A DNA stretch of 64,000 nt from Xanthomonas sp. Leaf148 (GTDB lineage Bacteria > Pseudomonadota > Gammaproteobacteria > Xanthomonadales > Xanthomonadaceae): positions 1 through 64,000 of the forward strand of contig NZ_LMOP01000014.1 of NCBI RefSeq assembly GCF_001423585.1, given 5' to 3'. The notes beneath the pieces are model-generated. The model did not search any database, was not told where the DNA came from, and was given only the letters and a program-made list of their open reading frames with translations. A program made the translations under genes and the position numbers. Numbering within the stretch: the stretch's first letter is position 1; each line of letters begins with the position of its first letter. Below are positions 1 to 9,616 of the stretch, piece after piece.

Positions 1-257
1 CCTGCCTGGCGCGGCGACCCGCACGCACGTACCAGCCAATCTTCATTGCGTTACATGGCGCTCGAACCACGCGCAGCTAGGTGACGACGACGTACACGTA
101 TGAGGCGACGCACACAAACCCTCGCTCGGAAACCCTCGGCTGTGCCCCTGCAGACCGCTATCTGGTAGCTGGCTGACCGCCACTCGATTGCTTTTCAGCA
201 TGCCGACCTCCATATCGTGCCGTGCCGGTGCATGACCGGCTGTTGCTGGATGCGCTG

Positions 258-1073
258 ATGCCGGAATTGCCTGAAGTCGAAACTACGGTGCGCGGCCTAG
301 CGCCGCATCTGGTCGGGCAGCGCATCCATGGGGTGATCCTGCGTCGGCCGGATCTGCGTTGGCCCATTGCCGAGCAGATCGAGCGTTTGCTTCCTGGAGC
401 TACCATCACGCAAGTCCGTCGACGTGCCAAGTATCTATTGATGGATACCGATGCCGGCGGGAGTGCGTTGCTGCATCTGGGCATGTCCGGGAGCTTGCGT
501 GTATTGCCTGGCGACACGCTGCCGCGCGCACATGATCATGTAGATATCAGCCTGCAGAACGGGCGTGTGCTGCGCTTCAACGACCCGCGTCGGTTTGGTT
601 GCCTGCTGTGGCAATCCGACACCCAGGTGCATGAGCTGCTTGCTGCGCTAGGTCCGGAGCCATTATCGGAGGCATTTACTGGCGATTATCTCTATGCGCT
701 ATCGCGCGGTCGTCGCGCTGCAGTTAAAACCTTTCTGATGGATCAAGCAGTGGTTGTCGGCGTGGGAAATATCTATGCCGCTGAGAGCCTGCATCGTGCG
801 GGAATCAGCCCATTGCGCGAGGCTGGAAAGGTGTCGCTTGATCGATACCGGCATCTGGCTACTGCGGTGAAGGATATTCTGGGATACGCGATCCAACGCG
901 GCGGCACGACATTGCGCGACTTCATCAGCCCGGACGGCGCACCTGGCTATTTCGAGCAGGAACTGACGGTCTACGGCCGCGAGGGTGAGCCCTGCAAACA
1001 GTGCGGGCGGGCCTTGAAACACGCAACGATTGGACAACGCGCGACGGTGTGGTGCAGCAGTTGCCAGCGTTGA
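258..1073 (+). CDS. mutM: Formamidopyrimidine-DNA glycosylase (Fpg/MutM)
   Basis: Bifunctional base-excision repair enzyme that removes oxidised purines such as 8-oxoguanine and nicks the strand by beta/delta elimination. The chosen start gives the N-terminus MPELPEVETTVRGL, in which Pro2 is the catalytic nucleophile and Glu3 the partner acid; an earlier in-frame GTG at 222 would bury Pro2, so it is rejected. Other family features are the loop around residues 160-180 (MDQAVVVGVGNIYAAE) and a C-terminal zinc finger with CKQC and CSSC pairs near residues 247 and 267. Length 271 aa is normal for the family. It stands alone, with about 200 bp of non-coding DNA downstream. Confidence 0.97.
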   Translation: MPELPEVETTVRGLAPHLVGQRIHGVILRRPDLRWPIAEQIERLLPGATITQVRRRAKYLLMDTDAGGSALLHLGMSGSLRVLPGDTLPRAHDHVDISLQNGRVLRFNDPRRFGCLLWQSDTQVHELLAALGPEPLSEAFTGDYLYALSRGRRAAVKTFLMDQAVVVGVGNIYAAESLHRAGISPLREAGKVSLDRYRHLATAVKDILGYAIQRGGTTLRDFISPDGAPGYFEQELTVYGREGEPCKQCGRALKHATIGQRATVWCSSCQR

Positions 1074-1269
1074 GGTATGGCAGCACCTTTTAAGCCGTTC
1101 CTGCTGCCTCCCGGATCAGATGGATCTTCGCAATCGATGTGCAGCCTCAACGGATAAACAGCCGACCGGGCGATCAATGGCTCCACCTTCGCAGTAACAA
1201 GATGCAAACGGCTAGTTTCCACACCTGCACCACGCCACAATCGATACGTCCTGCATTTGGAACTGCCTT

Positions 1270-2373
1270 ATGCCCATGTCACGGCCTCTTTTCATTCCCT
1301 TGGTGGCTGGCGGGGCACTGGCGCTATTGCTTCCTGGCAAGGCACATACGGATGAGTCCGCGAAAACTGGCCTCGCGCCAGTAGAACGTACCCAGTTGCA
1401 CAACGATGCAGTGGAGCTGAGCGTCACGCCGGCATTTGGTGGCCGTGTGCTGTCCTTCAGCCTGCGCGGACACCCTAGTGTGTTGAAGATCGGAGCAGCA
1501 GTGGATCGCCAGCCTGCGCCTACGGTGTCTGCCAGCGCAGGCGATGTTCCGTATCTCGGTCACGATGTGTGGGTGGGGCCGCAGAGTCAGTGGTGGTTGC
1601 ATCAGCAGGTCAACCTCGAGCGCAAGGCCGCCGCCGCGGTGTGGCCGCCGGATCCGTATCTCTCGTTGGCCAGTACGCGGGCCGTTGTACGTGGACCGAC
1701 CGAGGTGACGCTGAAGGGCGTGCCCAGCCCGGTGACGGGCGTGCAACTGAGCAAGCGCATCGCCCTGTCTACAACGCGCGCCGACACGGTGGACGTGCAA
1801 GCCACGGCGCGCAATATCCGCAAGGATGCAATCGCCTGGGATCTGTGGTTCAACACCCGGGTTGCGGCGAGTACGCGGGTCTTTGTGCCGGTGGCCGATG
1901 CCGGCGATATTCGGGTGCAACCGCCGAGCGAGCCAGGCACGGTGCCGCCCGTGTTCGGCCACCATGCGGGCGTTCTGGCGTTGCGTGCCGACGTACGAGA
2001 TGACGGCATGGTCCAGCGCGGCAAGGTGTTGCTGCAACCGTCGGCGGGCTGGATGGCCGGCTTTGCCGGCGCGCAGGTGCTGGTGATCCGCTTCGTGCAT
2101 CAGCCGTTGGCCGGGATCCATCCGGAACAAGGACAGGTGGAGCTGTACCTGGATGCCCCGCCGCTGCATCCCGAGCAGGGCTTGCTGGAAATGGAGGTGC
2201 ATGCACCGTATCGCCAGCTTGCGCCAGGTGCGCAGATGCAGGCGCAGGAGCAGTGGACGTTGCTGCAATACAGCGGGCCGGACGATGTGCAGGCGCAGCG
2301 GCGCTTCCTGTGCAGCAAGGCGACAGAGCTGGCTTTGGACAATGCGTGCGACGCCGCCGCTGCGGCGCCTTGA
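1270..2373 (+). CDS. Exported DUF4380-like protein
   Basis: A 367-aa protein with an N-terminal hydrophobic segment (LFIPLVAGGALALLLPG, residues 6-22) that reads as a signal peptide. The rest looks like a beta-rich carbohydrate-mutarotase-like or DUF4380 fold: NDAVELSVTPAFGGRVLSFS near residue 45, and alternating strands without an obvious catalytic motif. A second ATG two codons on (1276) is equally plausible. It lies 63 bp upstream of opgD on the same strand, which suggests an envelope or glucan-related role, but that is inference. The family assignment rests on recognising the N-terminal pattern only. Mature protein is probably periplasmic. Confidence 0.75.
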   Translation: MPMSRPLFIPLVAGGALALLLPGKAHTDESAKTGLAPVERTQLHNDAVELSVTPAFGGRVLSFSLRGHPSVLKIGAAVDRQPAPTVSASAGDVPYLGHDVWVGPQSQWWLHQQVNLERKAAAAVWPPDPYLSLASTRAVVRGPTEVTLKGVPSPVTGVQLSKRIALSTTRADTVDVQATARNIRKDAIAWDLWFNTRVAASTRVFVPVADAGDIRVQPPSEPGTVPPVFGHHAGVLALRADVRDDGMVQRGKVLLQPSAGWMAGFAGAQVLVIRFVHQPLAGIHPEQGQVELYLDAPPLHPEQGLLEMEVHAPYRQLAPGAQMQAQEQWTLLQYSGPDDVQAQRRFLCSKATELALDNACDAAAAAP

Positions 2374-2406
2374 CGCACGCACGCGCGTCCACGCCGGGCT
2401 TGTGGC

Positions 2407-2412
2407 TATGAT
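2407..2412 (+). promoter_or_regulatory. Possible -10 element upstream of opgD
   Basis: TATGAT in the context GGCTATGATG lies 25-30 bp before the opgD start. No convincing -35 hexamer is visible, so this is weak evidence of a promoter for opgD separate from the gene upstream. Confidence 0.3.
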
Positions 2413-2436
2413 GTCGCCCAATTCCCGATCAGATCG

Positions 2437-4044
2437 ATGCGCATGCAACGACGCCACTTCCTGAAGAATGCCGCTGCCGCCTTGGCCGCGCTCGGTTTAC
2501 CGGCATTGCCGCAGTGGGCGTTGGCTGCCAAGGCCGTGGGGCTGCGTCGGCTCGGGCAGCCGCAACCGTTCGACTATGCGTGGCTCAAGGGGCAGGCGCG
2601 TGCGCTGGCCAAGGCGCCGTACAAAAGCCACAAGCAAGTGCTGCCGGGGCCGCTGGAAGCGTTGAACTGGGATCAGTATCAGTCGATCCGCTATCGGCAG
2701 GACCACGCGTTGTGGGCCGACGGCAATGGCAAGTTTCAGGCGAAGTTCTTCCACCTGGGGCTGTATTTCCATACCCCGGTGCACATCTACGACATCGTCG
2801 ATGGCAAGGCCCAGCAGTTGGCCTACGACCCGGCTGCGTTCGATTACGGCAGCAGCGGGCTAGGCGGCAAGCAGTTGCCGAAGGATCTGGGCTTTGCCGG
2901 CTTCCGGCTCAACACCCGCAAGGACACCGATCGCGACTTCTCGGCGTTTCTGGGCGCGAGCTATTTCCGTGCGGTGGGCAAGGAAGGCCAGTACGGGCAG
3001 TCGGCGCGCGGGCTGGCAATCGATACCGGCACCGGTGGACCGGAAGAGTTTCCGGACTTCATCGCCTACTACCTGGAGCAACCGGCCGACGACTCCGACA
3101 CCGTGGTGGTGTACGGCCTGCTGGATTCGCCCAGTGTCGCCGGCGCCTACCGCTTTGCCATCACCAACGGCGACGTGCTGGTGATGGATATCGACAGCGC
3201 GCTGTATCCGCGCAAGGCCATCGAACGGCTCGGCATCGGCCCGTGCACCAGCATGTACCAAGTCGGCGAAAACGACAGCCGGATGGATTGGGACTGGCGC
3301 CCGGAGATCCACGATACCGATGGTCTGGCGATGTGGACCGGCGGTGGCGAATGGATCTGGCGGCCGCTGTGCAACCCGCCGCATCTGCGCTTCAACATGT
3401 TTGTCGATGAAAACCCGCGTGGGTTCGGGCTGTTGCAGCGCGACCGCAATTTCGACCATTACCAGGACGACGGCGTGTTCTACGAGAAGCGCCCGTGCCT
3501 GTGGGTGGAGCCCAAGAGCGGTTGGGGCAAGGGCTCGGTGCAGTTGGTCGAGATCCCGACCGTGGACGAGACCTTCGACAACATCGTGGCGTTCTGGAAC
3601 CCGCAGGCCAAGCCGCAGCCGGGGCAGGAGCTGTTGATGGGCTACCGGTTGTATTGGGGCGCCCAACCGCCGGCCAGTTCGCATTTGGCGCATTGCGTGG
3701 CCACCCGCACCGGATTGGGCGGCATCGTCGGACAGAAGCGCAGCCATTTTTCATGGCGCTTTGCGGTGGACTTTGCCGGCGGCGACTTGCCTGGGTTGGT
3801 GAAGGATGCCAAGACCAAGGTCGAAGCGGTGATCCAGGTGTCGCGCGGCACTACCGAGATTGTCTCGGCGCGGCCGTTGCATGAGCTCAAGGGCTATCGG
3901 GCCATGTTCGACCTGGTGCCGCCGGATGACAGCATGCAGCAGATCGATATCCGCCTGTACCTGCGCGCCAATGGCAAGCCGCTGACCGAAACCTGGCTCT
4001 ATCAATGGACGCCGCCGCCGGTGAGCGAGCGCAAGATCTATTGA
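2437..4044 (+). CDS. opgD: Glucans biosynthesis protein D (OpgD/MdoD)
   Basis: Periplasmic protein of the OpgG/OpgD family, needed for the final structure of osmoregulated periplasmic glucans. The N-terminus MRMQRRHFLKNAAAALAALG is a twin-arginine (Tat) signal (RRHFLK followed by a hydrophobic stretch and AxA-type cleavage near PQWALA), as in E. coli OpgD. The body shows the family blocks VLPGPLEALNWDQYQSIRY (near residue 68), HLGLYFHTPVHIYD, and the C-terminal YRMFWG-like segment (MGYRLYWGAQ). Length 535 aa fits the family. Translation may begin at 2437 or at the second ATG, 2443. No opgH is adjacent. Confidence 0.95.
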   Translation: MRMQRRHFLKNAAAALAALGLPALPQWALAAKAVGLRRLGQPQPFDYAWLKGQARALAKAPYKSHKQVLPGPLEALNWDQYQSIRYRQDHALWADGNGKFQAKFFHLGLYFHTPVHIYDIVDGKAQQLAYDPAAFDYGSSGLGGKQLPKDLGFAGFRLNTRKDTDRDFSAFLGASYFRAVGKEGQYGQSARGLAIDTGTGGPEEFPDFIAYYLEQPADDSDTVVVYGLLDSPSVAGAYRFAITNGDVLVMDIDSALYPRKAIERLGIGPCTSMYQVGENDSRMDWDWRPEIHDTDGLAMWTGGGEWIWRPLCNPPHLRFNMFVDENPRGFGLLQRDRNFDHYQDDGVFYEKRPCLWVEPKSGWGKGSVQLVEIPTVDETFDNIVAFWNPQAKPQPGQELLMGYRLYWGAQPPASSHLAHCVATRTGLGGIVGQKRSHFSWRFAVDFAGGDLPGLVKDAKTKVEAVIQVSRGTTEIVSARPLHELKGYRAMFDLVPPDDSMQQIDIRLYLRANGKPLTETWLYQWTPPPVSERKIY

Positions 4045-4706
4045 GTGTGTGGCGGTGCGCGCGCGGGTGCGCATCGCGCGGTTTCGTCTGCAAAGCGACG
4101 TCCTTGTAGGGCGATCCCGGGCGATCGAAGCTAGAAGCGAGGATGCTGCAGTGATCTCGGCGCGGTGAGTGGATCGCCGACATGCGTAAGTCGATCGCAA
4201 CGACGGCAGACCGCCACTCTCCCAGCCATGCGTACGTGCTGTGCGGCGTAGGCAAGCAATGCCTGCGCCTGCCGTACATCTCGCTGATCAGGCCTGGCTG
4301 ACATCAGCGACAGACATGCGATCTCGGACATGCTGCGTCTGCCAATGCGCCCATGCACGCCGCGTCCTTACGTGTTGTGCGGCGGAGGCGAGCAATGCCT
4401 GCGCCTGCCGTACATCTCGCCGATCAGGCCTGTGCTGACACCAGCGACCGACATGCGATCTGGGCATCCGGCGGTGCACCGTTGCACAGCGCGCCGATCA
4501 GGCTGGGATGACGCCAAGGACTGACGTGCGATCTTGGGCATGCAGTGTCCGCCGATGCACCCACGCACGTCGCGTCCTGGAGTGATCGCCGCACGAGAAC
4601 GTGTGTGCCTCCAAAAGCGCCTATGCGTGAACGCGCTTCCGTAGCGCAACCGCACTGCTGCAGGACACGATCGCCGCGGTGGGGCGATATCGTCGGGTTT
4701 AAGCAC
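4045..4706. other. Gene-free stretch with imperfect tandem repeats
   Basis: About 660 bp between convergent genes. No open frame here looks like a protein. Its main content is the imperfect 136-bp repeat listed separately; the rest shows nothing recognisable. Confidence 0.6.
4233..4580. repeat. Imperfect 136-bp tandem repeat, about 2.5 units
   Basis: Two clear units begin at 4233 and 4369; both start TACGTG(C/T)TGTGCGGCG, carry CAATGCCTGCGCCTGCCG and end near GACATGCGATCT. A third, more diverged partial copy covers about 4491-4580 (CGCCGATCAGGCT through CACGTCGCGTCCTGG). It lies between the convergent opgD and histidine-kinase genes. There are no clean inverted repeats at its ends, and the function is unknown. 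Confidence 0.7.
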
Positions 4707-5951
4707 TCAGGCCGAGGTGGTGCCGCTGACCAGGTGCATGCGCGCACGTGGTCGTGCGCAGGCCAGCTCCACGCGGAAGCAGGTGCCGTCCTTGCCGCTG
4801 GTGATACGCAGCTCGCCCTGATGCGCCTGTGCGATCTGCGCGGCCATGTGCAGGCCCAGATCCACTTCCGGCACGGGGCGGCCGGCGGTGTGTACGTGGG
4901 TGGAGGCGTGCAGCACATCCAGCCGGCGTGGGTCGATGCCATCCAGATTGCAGACCTCGATGCGCAGGCGGCCCTGTTCGGTGACCGCGACCGCCTTGAT
5001 CAGCGAACTCTGCTGCCCCTGCACCACCGCGTTGATCATCATGCTGCCGAACATCTGCGCCAGACGCACCGCATCGCCATGCACGGGTTCGTCGATGGCC
5101 ACGTGCGTGGACAGCACCTGGTTGGGATAGGCGGCGCGGGTTTCGTCGACCACCTGCGACAGCGCATCGAGCAGGTCGCTGCCGCTGCCGTAATCCAGCT
5201 GCAGCCAGTCACGCTCGATGCCGCGCGCGAAATCCGAGGCGAAATCGATCAGTTCTTCCATGCGCTGCAGGCTGCGCTGCAGGCAGCGGATGGCGCCGCC
5301 CTGGCGCTGGTTGAGCGGGTCGATGGCGAGCATGTCCACCACCGCATGCATGGACTGCAGCGGGTTGCGCAGGTCGTGCCCGAGGATGCCGATGAACTCT
5401 TCGCGCAACCGCGCCGAGGCGCCGGCGCGGCCCAGTTCGCTGCGTGCGCGCCGCGATTCCTGCGCGCTCTCTTCGGCGCGCTGTTCGGCCTGGATCTGCG
5501 CGGCAAGCAACTGCGCGAGCAGCTCGACCTTCTCCACCAACTGCTGGTCCATGACCCGCGGTAACGGGTCCAGCGCGCACAAGGTGCCGAACACGCTGCC
5601 ATCGTCGAAACGGATCGGCACCGAGACGTAGCTTTCGAAGCCATACAACCGCGGCGATGGGTGGTCGCGATAGACCGGGTCGTCGGAGGCATGCCCGAAC
5701 CACACCGCGTTGCCCTTCACCCGCACGCTGTCGCAGAAGGTGGTGGCCAGCGGCAGCTCGTCGCCCGGCATCAGACCGAAGGACAGCTCGTCGCGCACCT
5801 GGCAGGTGATCCAGCGCGCCTCGGTCACCCGCGCGACGGCGGCAAAGCCCATGCCGGTGAGGCGGGTGAGGATGTTCAGCACATCGGGAACCGACGATAG
5901 CCGGCCAACACGCGCGATATCGGCGCGTAACTCGGGAGGAAGCGTACCCAT
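4707..5951 (-). CDS. GAF-domain sensor histidine kinase
   Basis: A 414-aa cytosolic-type sensor kinase with no membrane segment. Residues about 15-165 form a GAF domain (GYxxx-type loop LYGFESYVSVPIRFDDG and GTLCALD). A short coiled coil (residues 165-200) leads to a HisKA domain with the H-box ILGHDLRNPLQS; its histidine is the predicted phospho-acceptor. The ATPase domain is degenerate: the N-box reads MFGSMMINAVVQG, and the G-box region DLGLHMAAQIAQAHQGEL is short. The start at 5951 is preferred over the longer frame from 6161 because the GAF homology begins there and the extension has no protein-like character. No response regulator is adjacent, so it is an orphan kinase. The signal is unknown. 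Confidence 0.88.
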   Translation of the reverse strand: MGTLPPELRADIARVGRLSSVPDVLNILTRLTGMGFAAVARVTEARWITCQVRDELSFGLMPGDELPLATTFCDSVRVKGNAVWFGHASDDPVYRDHPSPRLYGFESYVSVPIRFDDGSVFGTLCALDPLPRVMDQQLVEKVELLAQLLAAQIQAEQRAEESAQESRRARSELGRAGASARLREEFIGILGHDLRNPLQSMHAVVDMLAIDPLNQRQGGAIRCLQRSLQRMEELIDFASDFARGIERDWLQLDYGSGSDLLDALSQVVDETRAAYPNQVLSTHVAIDEPVHGDAVRLAQMFGSMMINAVVQGQQSSLIKAVAVTEQGRLRIEVCNLDGIDPRRLDVLHASTHVHTAGRPVPEVDLGLHMAAQIAQAHQGELRITSGKDGTCFRVELACARPRARMHLVSGTTSA

Positions 5952-6370
5952 GTGTGCCTCCCGACAAGTGGATGATCGCCAGTTTACAGGACTGCAGTTG
6001 GGCCTGGTTACGTGCCAAGCCACTGCAATCGATGCCAACGATACGCCTTGTCGGCCGGTGTCGGCGATGCCGCTGCGAATGCATGCCTGCATAGGTTTAG
6101 CGATGCGTTCGCAGCGTATAGCTTGGCGCCAATGCGCGCTGGCGATCAGGGATGCGGCCACGTATGGTGGCGGCGCTAACGCAGCTGCCCAACGGCGCTA
6201 TGACCCCGCCGCGCTGACCAAGGCGACGGATGATTCGTGTGTTCGTGCCACACCGCCATCTACTGCTTACAGCGGCGCCATGCGGCAGGTGGCGGAATGA
6301 GCGGGCACTACTCGGCGCAGGCCGGACGGACCGACGCTGCGGTGTCGCCAGTCGGCAGGATGCCGGTCGC
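5952..6370. other. Gene-free interval
   Basis: About 420 bp between two minus-strand genes. It presumably carries the promoter of the histidine kinase, but no convincing hexamer pair, hairpin or small gene was found. Confidence 0.4.
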
Positions 6371-7006
6371 TCAGGCGTCGGCAGACGGCAGCGGCAAGGC
6401 GATCTGCAGTGGGTCGATGCGGCCTTCGCCACGCATGATCTTCTTGAACTCGGGGCGGCTGACCGACACATAGCGCTCGTTGCCGCCGATCTCCACTTGC
6501 GGGCCGTCCTGCACCGCATGCCCCTGTGCGTCCACGCGCACGGTCATGGTGGCCTTGCTGCCGCTGTGGCAGATGGTCTTGATCTCCTCCAGCTCGTCGG
6601 CCCAGGCCAGCAGGAACTGGCTGCCTTCGAACAGCTCGCCGCGAAAATCCGTGCGCAGGCCATAGCACAGCACCGGGATGCGCAGCCGGTCGACCACCTC
6701 GCTCAACTGCCAGACCTGTGCACGGCTGAGGAACTGCGCCTCATCGACCAGCACACAATGCAGGGCGCCCTGGGTGGCGATGTCGCGTTCGACCAGCTGC
6801 TGCAGTTCGGTGTCGCGATCAAACGCGCGCCCGTCTGCGCGCAAGCCAATCCGCGATGCGACCACGCCGCTGCCGGCGCGGTGGTCGAGTTTGGGCGTCA
6901 GGATCAGCGTGCGCATGCCGCGTTCGCGGTAGTTGTGCGCCGACTGCAGCAAGGTGGTGGTCTTGCCGGCATTCATCGCCGAATAATAGAAATAGAGCTT
7001 GGCCAT
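6371..7006 (-). CDS. tdk: Thymidine kinase
   Basis: Type II thymidine kinase of the nucleotide salvage pathway, phosphorylating thymidine with ATP. The P-loop is [14 protein letters not shown] at residues 10-23. The Walker B/DEAQF motif is [10 protein letters not shown] near residue 87, followed by the lasso-region [14 protein letters not shown]-like segment. Length 211 aa is typical. The zinc-binding cysteines common in the family are largely missing (only C in KTICHSG), as in other gammaproteobacterial short forms. It is divergent from rep, with 208 bp between the two starts. Confidence 0.96.
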   Translation of the reverse strand: MAKLYFYYSAMNAGKTTTLLQSAHNYRERGMRTLILTPKLDHRAGSGVVASRIGLRADGRAFDRDTELQQLVERDIATQGALHCVLVDEAQFLSRAQVWQLSEVVDRLRIPVLCYGLRTDFRGELFEGSQFLLAWADELEEIKTICHSGSKATMTVRVDAQGHAVQDGPQVEIGGNERYVSVSRPEFKKIMRGEGRIDPLQIALPLPSADA

Positions 7007-7185
7007 CGGGCGATTTTACCGGGCCGGGCGGCTGCATGCAGCGCGCGTTATTGGTGAGTACTGCCGCGCGGGCCAACGCGGGCGGGCGCTGATGCCGTGC
7101 CGCCGTACCTGCAGACCTGTTGCGACGGGACCATTCCCCTGCCGACCTGAATCCATCGCGCCGGCCAGCCCGGGGCCGCCCCCGG

Positions 7186-7191
7186 TACAAT
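7186..7191 (+). promoter_or_regulatory. Candidate -10 element of rep
   Basis: TACAAT in the context GGTACAATGG sits 24 bp before the rep start. No good -35 is visible, so this may be an extended -10 type promoter. Support is motif only. Confidence 0.4.
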
Positions 7192-7214
7192 GGCGCGCTC
7201 TGTCGGAAGCCTCT

Positions 7215-9191
7215 ATGCACGGTCTCAATCCCCCGCAAAGCGCCGCGGTGCTGCACTGCGAAGGTCCCTTGTTGGTGCTGGCCGGTGCCGGCAGCGGCAA
7301 GACGCGCGTGATCGTGGAAAAGATCGCGCATCTGATCGCGATCGGCCGCTATCCGGCCAAGCGTATCGCCGCGATCACCTTCACCAACAAGTCGGCCAAG
7401 GAAATGCGCGAGCGTGTGGCCAAGCGCATCCGCGGCGACGGCGCCGATGGCCTGACCATCTGCACCTTCCATGCGCTGGGGCTGAAGTTCCTGCAGATCG
7501 AACATGCCGCTGCTGGATTGAAGCGCGGTTTTTCGATCTTCGATTCCGACGATGCTGCCGCGCAGATCAAGGACCTGATGCATGGCGCCAAGCCCGACGC
7601 GATCGAAGATGCCAAGAACCTGATCTCGCGCGCCAAGAATGCCGGCCTGTCGCCGGAACAGGCGATGGCCGCTGCGCGCAGCAACCGTGAGAAGGAAGCC
7701 GCCAGCCTGTACGAGCGCTATCAGGCGCGACTGACCACCTTCAATGCGGTGGACTTCGACGATCTGATCCGCCTGCCGGTGCAGATCCTGGAAGCCAACG
7801 AAGAGATCGTGATGGGCTGGCGCGAGCGCATCGGCTACCTGCTGGTGGACGAGTGCCAGGACACCAACGATGCCCAGTACCGGTTGTTGAAGATGCTGGC
7901 CGGGCCGCGCGGCAACTTCACCTGCGTGGGCGACGACGACCAGAGCATCTACGCCTGGCGCGGCGCCAATCCGGAAAACCTGCAGCAGATGGGGCGCGAT
8001 TACCCGGCGCTGGAAATCATCAAGCTGGAACAGAACTATCGCTGCTCCAATCGCGTGCTGCGCGCGGCCAATGCGCTGATCGCGCACAACCCGCACGAGC
8101 ATTTGAAGACGCTGTGGAGCGACCAGGCCGACGGCGAACGTATCCGCGTGTGGGAATGCCGCGACAGCGAGCACGAGGCCGAAAAGGTCGCGGCCGAAAT
8201 CTCGTTTCTGGGCACCGCCAAGCAGGTGCCGTGGAGCGATTTCTGCATTCTGTTTCGCGGTAATTTCCAGTCGCGGCCGCTGGAAAAAGCCATGCAGCTG
8301 CTGCGGGTGCCGTATCACCTCACCGGCGGCACCGCGTTTCTGGAGCGGCAGGAGGTCAAGGACGTGTTGTCCTGGCTGCGCCTGATCGTCAACCCCGAGG
8401 ATGACGCGGCGTTTTTGCGCGCGGTGCAATCGCCCAAGCGCGAAGTGGGGGCGACCTCGCTGGCGCGGTTGGCCGAACTGGCCAGTGCGAAGTCGGTGCC
8501 GATGTCGCGCGCGGCCGAATCGATGGGCGCATTGCAGCACCTGCCGCCGCGCGCGGCCAATGGCCTGAGTGCCTTTACCGATATTCTGCGCGACATGCGC
8601 GAGCACTCGGCGACCATGCCGGCCGGCGAATTGGTGCGGACGCTGGCCGACAAATCTGGCCTGCTTAACGATCTGCGCAATCAATCCAAAGACGAAACCG
8701 GCTTCCAACGCCGCAAGCGCAATCTGGACGAGTTGGCCGAGTGGTTCGAAGGCGGCCCACGTGGCGCGAGCGCCAGCGATCTGGCCGCGCAGCTGGCGCT
8801 GTTGTCGCGCAACGACAAGGACGACGGCGGTAACCAAGTGCGCATGATGACCATGCATGCGTCCAAGGGTCTGGAGTTCCGCTATGTGTTCATCGTCGGC
8901 TGCGAAGACGGTGTGCTGCCACACGAAGTGAGCCTGGAAGAAGGCAATCTGCAGGAAGAGCGCCGGCTGCTGTATGTGGGCATCACCCGCGCCAAGGAGC
9001 AGCTGTGGATGAGTCACAGCAAGCTGACGCGCAAGTTTGGCGAGCATGTGCGGCTCAAGCCGAGCCGGTTCTTCGATGAGATTCCTGCCGAAGAACTGCA
9101 GCGCGATGGTGCCGACCCGGTTGCCGATGCCGAGCGCAAAAAAGAGCGCGCCAGCGCCGGGCTGGCGGCGATCCAGGCGTTGTTCGATTAG
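7215..9191 (+). CDS. rep: ATP-dependent DNA helicase Rep
   Basis: Superfamily 1A 3'-5' DNA helicase that helps replication forks pass obstacles. The start MHGLNPPQSAAVL places the Q-motif (NPPQ) at residues 4-7 and the Walker A AGAGSGKTRV near residue 23. Other SF1 motifs in order are motif II VDECQDTN near 215, motif III GDDDQSIYAWRGA near 240, motif IV-V TMHASKGLEFRYVF near 552 and motif VI LLYVGITRAKEQL near 592. Length 658 aa is close to E. coli Rep (673). The longer frame from 6999 is rejected because its first 72 codons are intergenic in character. Confidence 0.96.
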   Translation: MHGLNPPQSAAVLHCEGPLLVLAGAGSGKTRVIVEKIAHLIAIGRYPAKRIAAITFTNKSAKEMRERVAKRIRGDGADGLTICTFHALGLKFLQIEHAAAGLKRGFSIFDSDDAAAQIKDLMHGAKPDAIEDAKNLISRAKNAGLSPEQAMAAARSNREKEAASLYERYQARLTTFNAVDFDDLIRLPVQILEANEEIVMGWRERIGYLLVDECQDTNDAQYRLLKMLAGPRGNFTCVGDDDQSIYAWRGANPENLQQMGRDYPALEIIKLEQNYRCSNRVLRAANALIAHNPHEHLKTLWSDQADGERIRVWECRDSEHEAEKVAAEISFLGTAKQVPWSDFCILFRGNFQSRPLEKAMQLLRVPYHLTGGTAFLERQEVKDVLSWLRLIVNPEDDAAFLRAVQSPKREVGATSLARLAELASAKSVPMSRAAESMGALQHLPPRAANGLSAFTDILRDMREHSATMPAGELVRTLADKSGLLNDLRNQSKDETGFQRRKRNLDELAEWFEGGPRGASASDLAAQLALLSRNDKDDGGNQVRMMTMHASKGLEFRYVFIVGCEDGVLPHEVSLEEGNLQEERRLLYVGITRAKEQLWMSHSKLTRKFGEHVRLKPSRFFDEIPAEELQRDGADPVADAERKKERASAGLAAIQALFD

Positions 9192-9616
9192 CCGCGGCTG
9201 ATCAAGCCACCACGCTTGTCGTCGGGTGGGCGCGGCTGATGCGTGGTTAGCGTTTGGCACCGCGGTCTGGCACGCGCCAGCGTATTGGCGGTGGTATGCA
9301 GACCGTTCCAGGCGTGTCCTGCGCTTCAATACGCGTGAGAGTGGCTACTGCACGGATCCGCACACTGCCGCATTGCCAAGGGCGGCACCGCAGTGACCAG
9401 TTGTCGAAAGCCTGGCGTTGGCTGCGTGCGGAATGGATCGTGACCGTCGACATCGACATCGACATCTACTTCGATGTGCCAGGTTGGCGACACGTGCATG
9501 CACGGCGCGGATCGTCTGCTGGATGATCGCCGTGTCCCACCTGGCTGTAGCGCGCCGAGGCTTGCCAGCGCCACACCCGCACGGCAGTCTGGTTTTCCCT
9601 GCTGCAGGAGTGCGCC
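9192..9616. other. Gene-free interval with a GACATC run
   Basis: 425 bp upstream of the acetyltransferase gene. Around 9447-9470 there is a short run of GACATC hexamers. Nothing else recognisable is present. Confidence 0.4.

Noticed and set aside
1-221. Tail of an upstream gene
   Set aside because: No frame in the first 221 bases shows convincing protein character; nothing could be supported.
6819-9329. 836-codon minus-strand frame opposite rep
   Set aside because: Antisense shadow of rep; sequence is low-complexity QxxxR-type with no family features.
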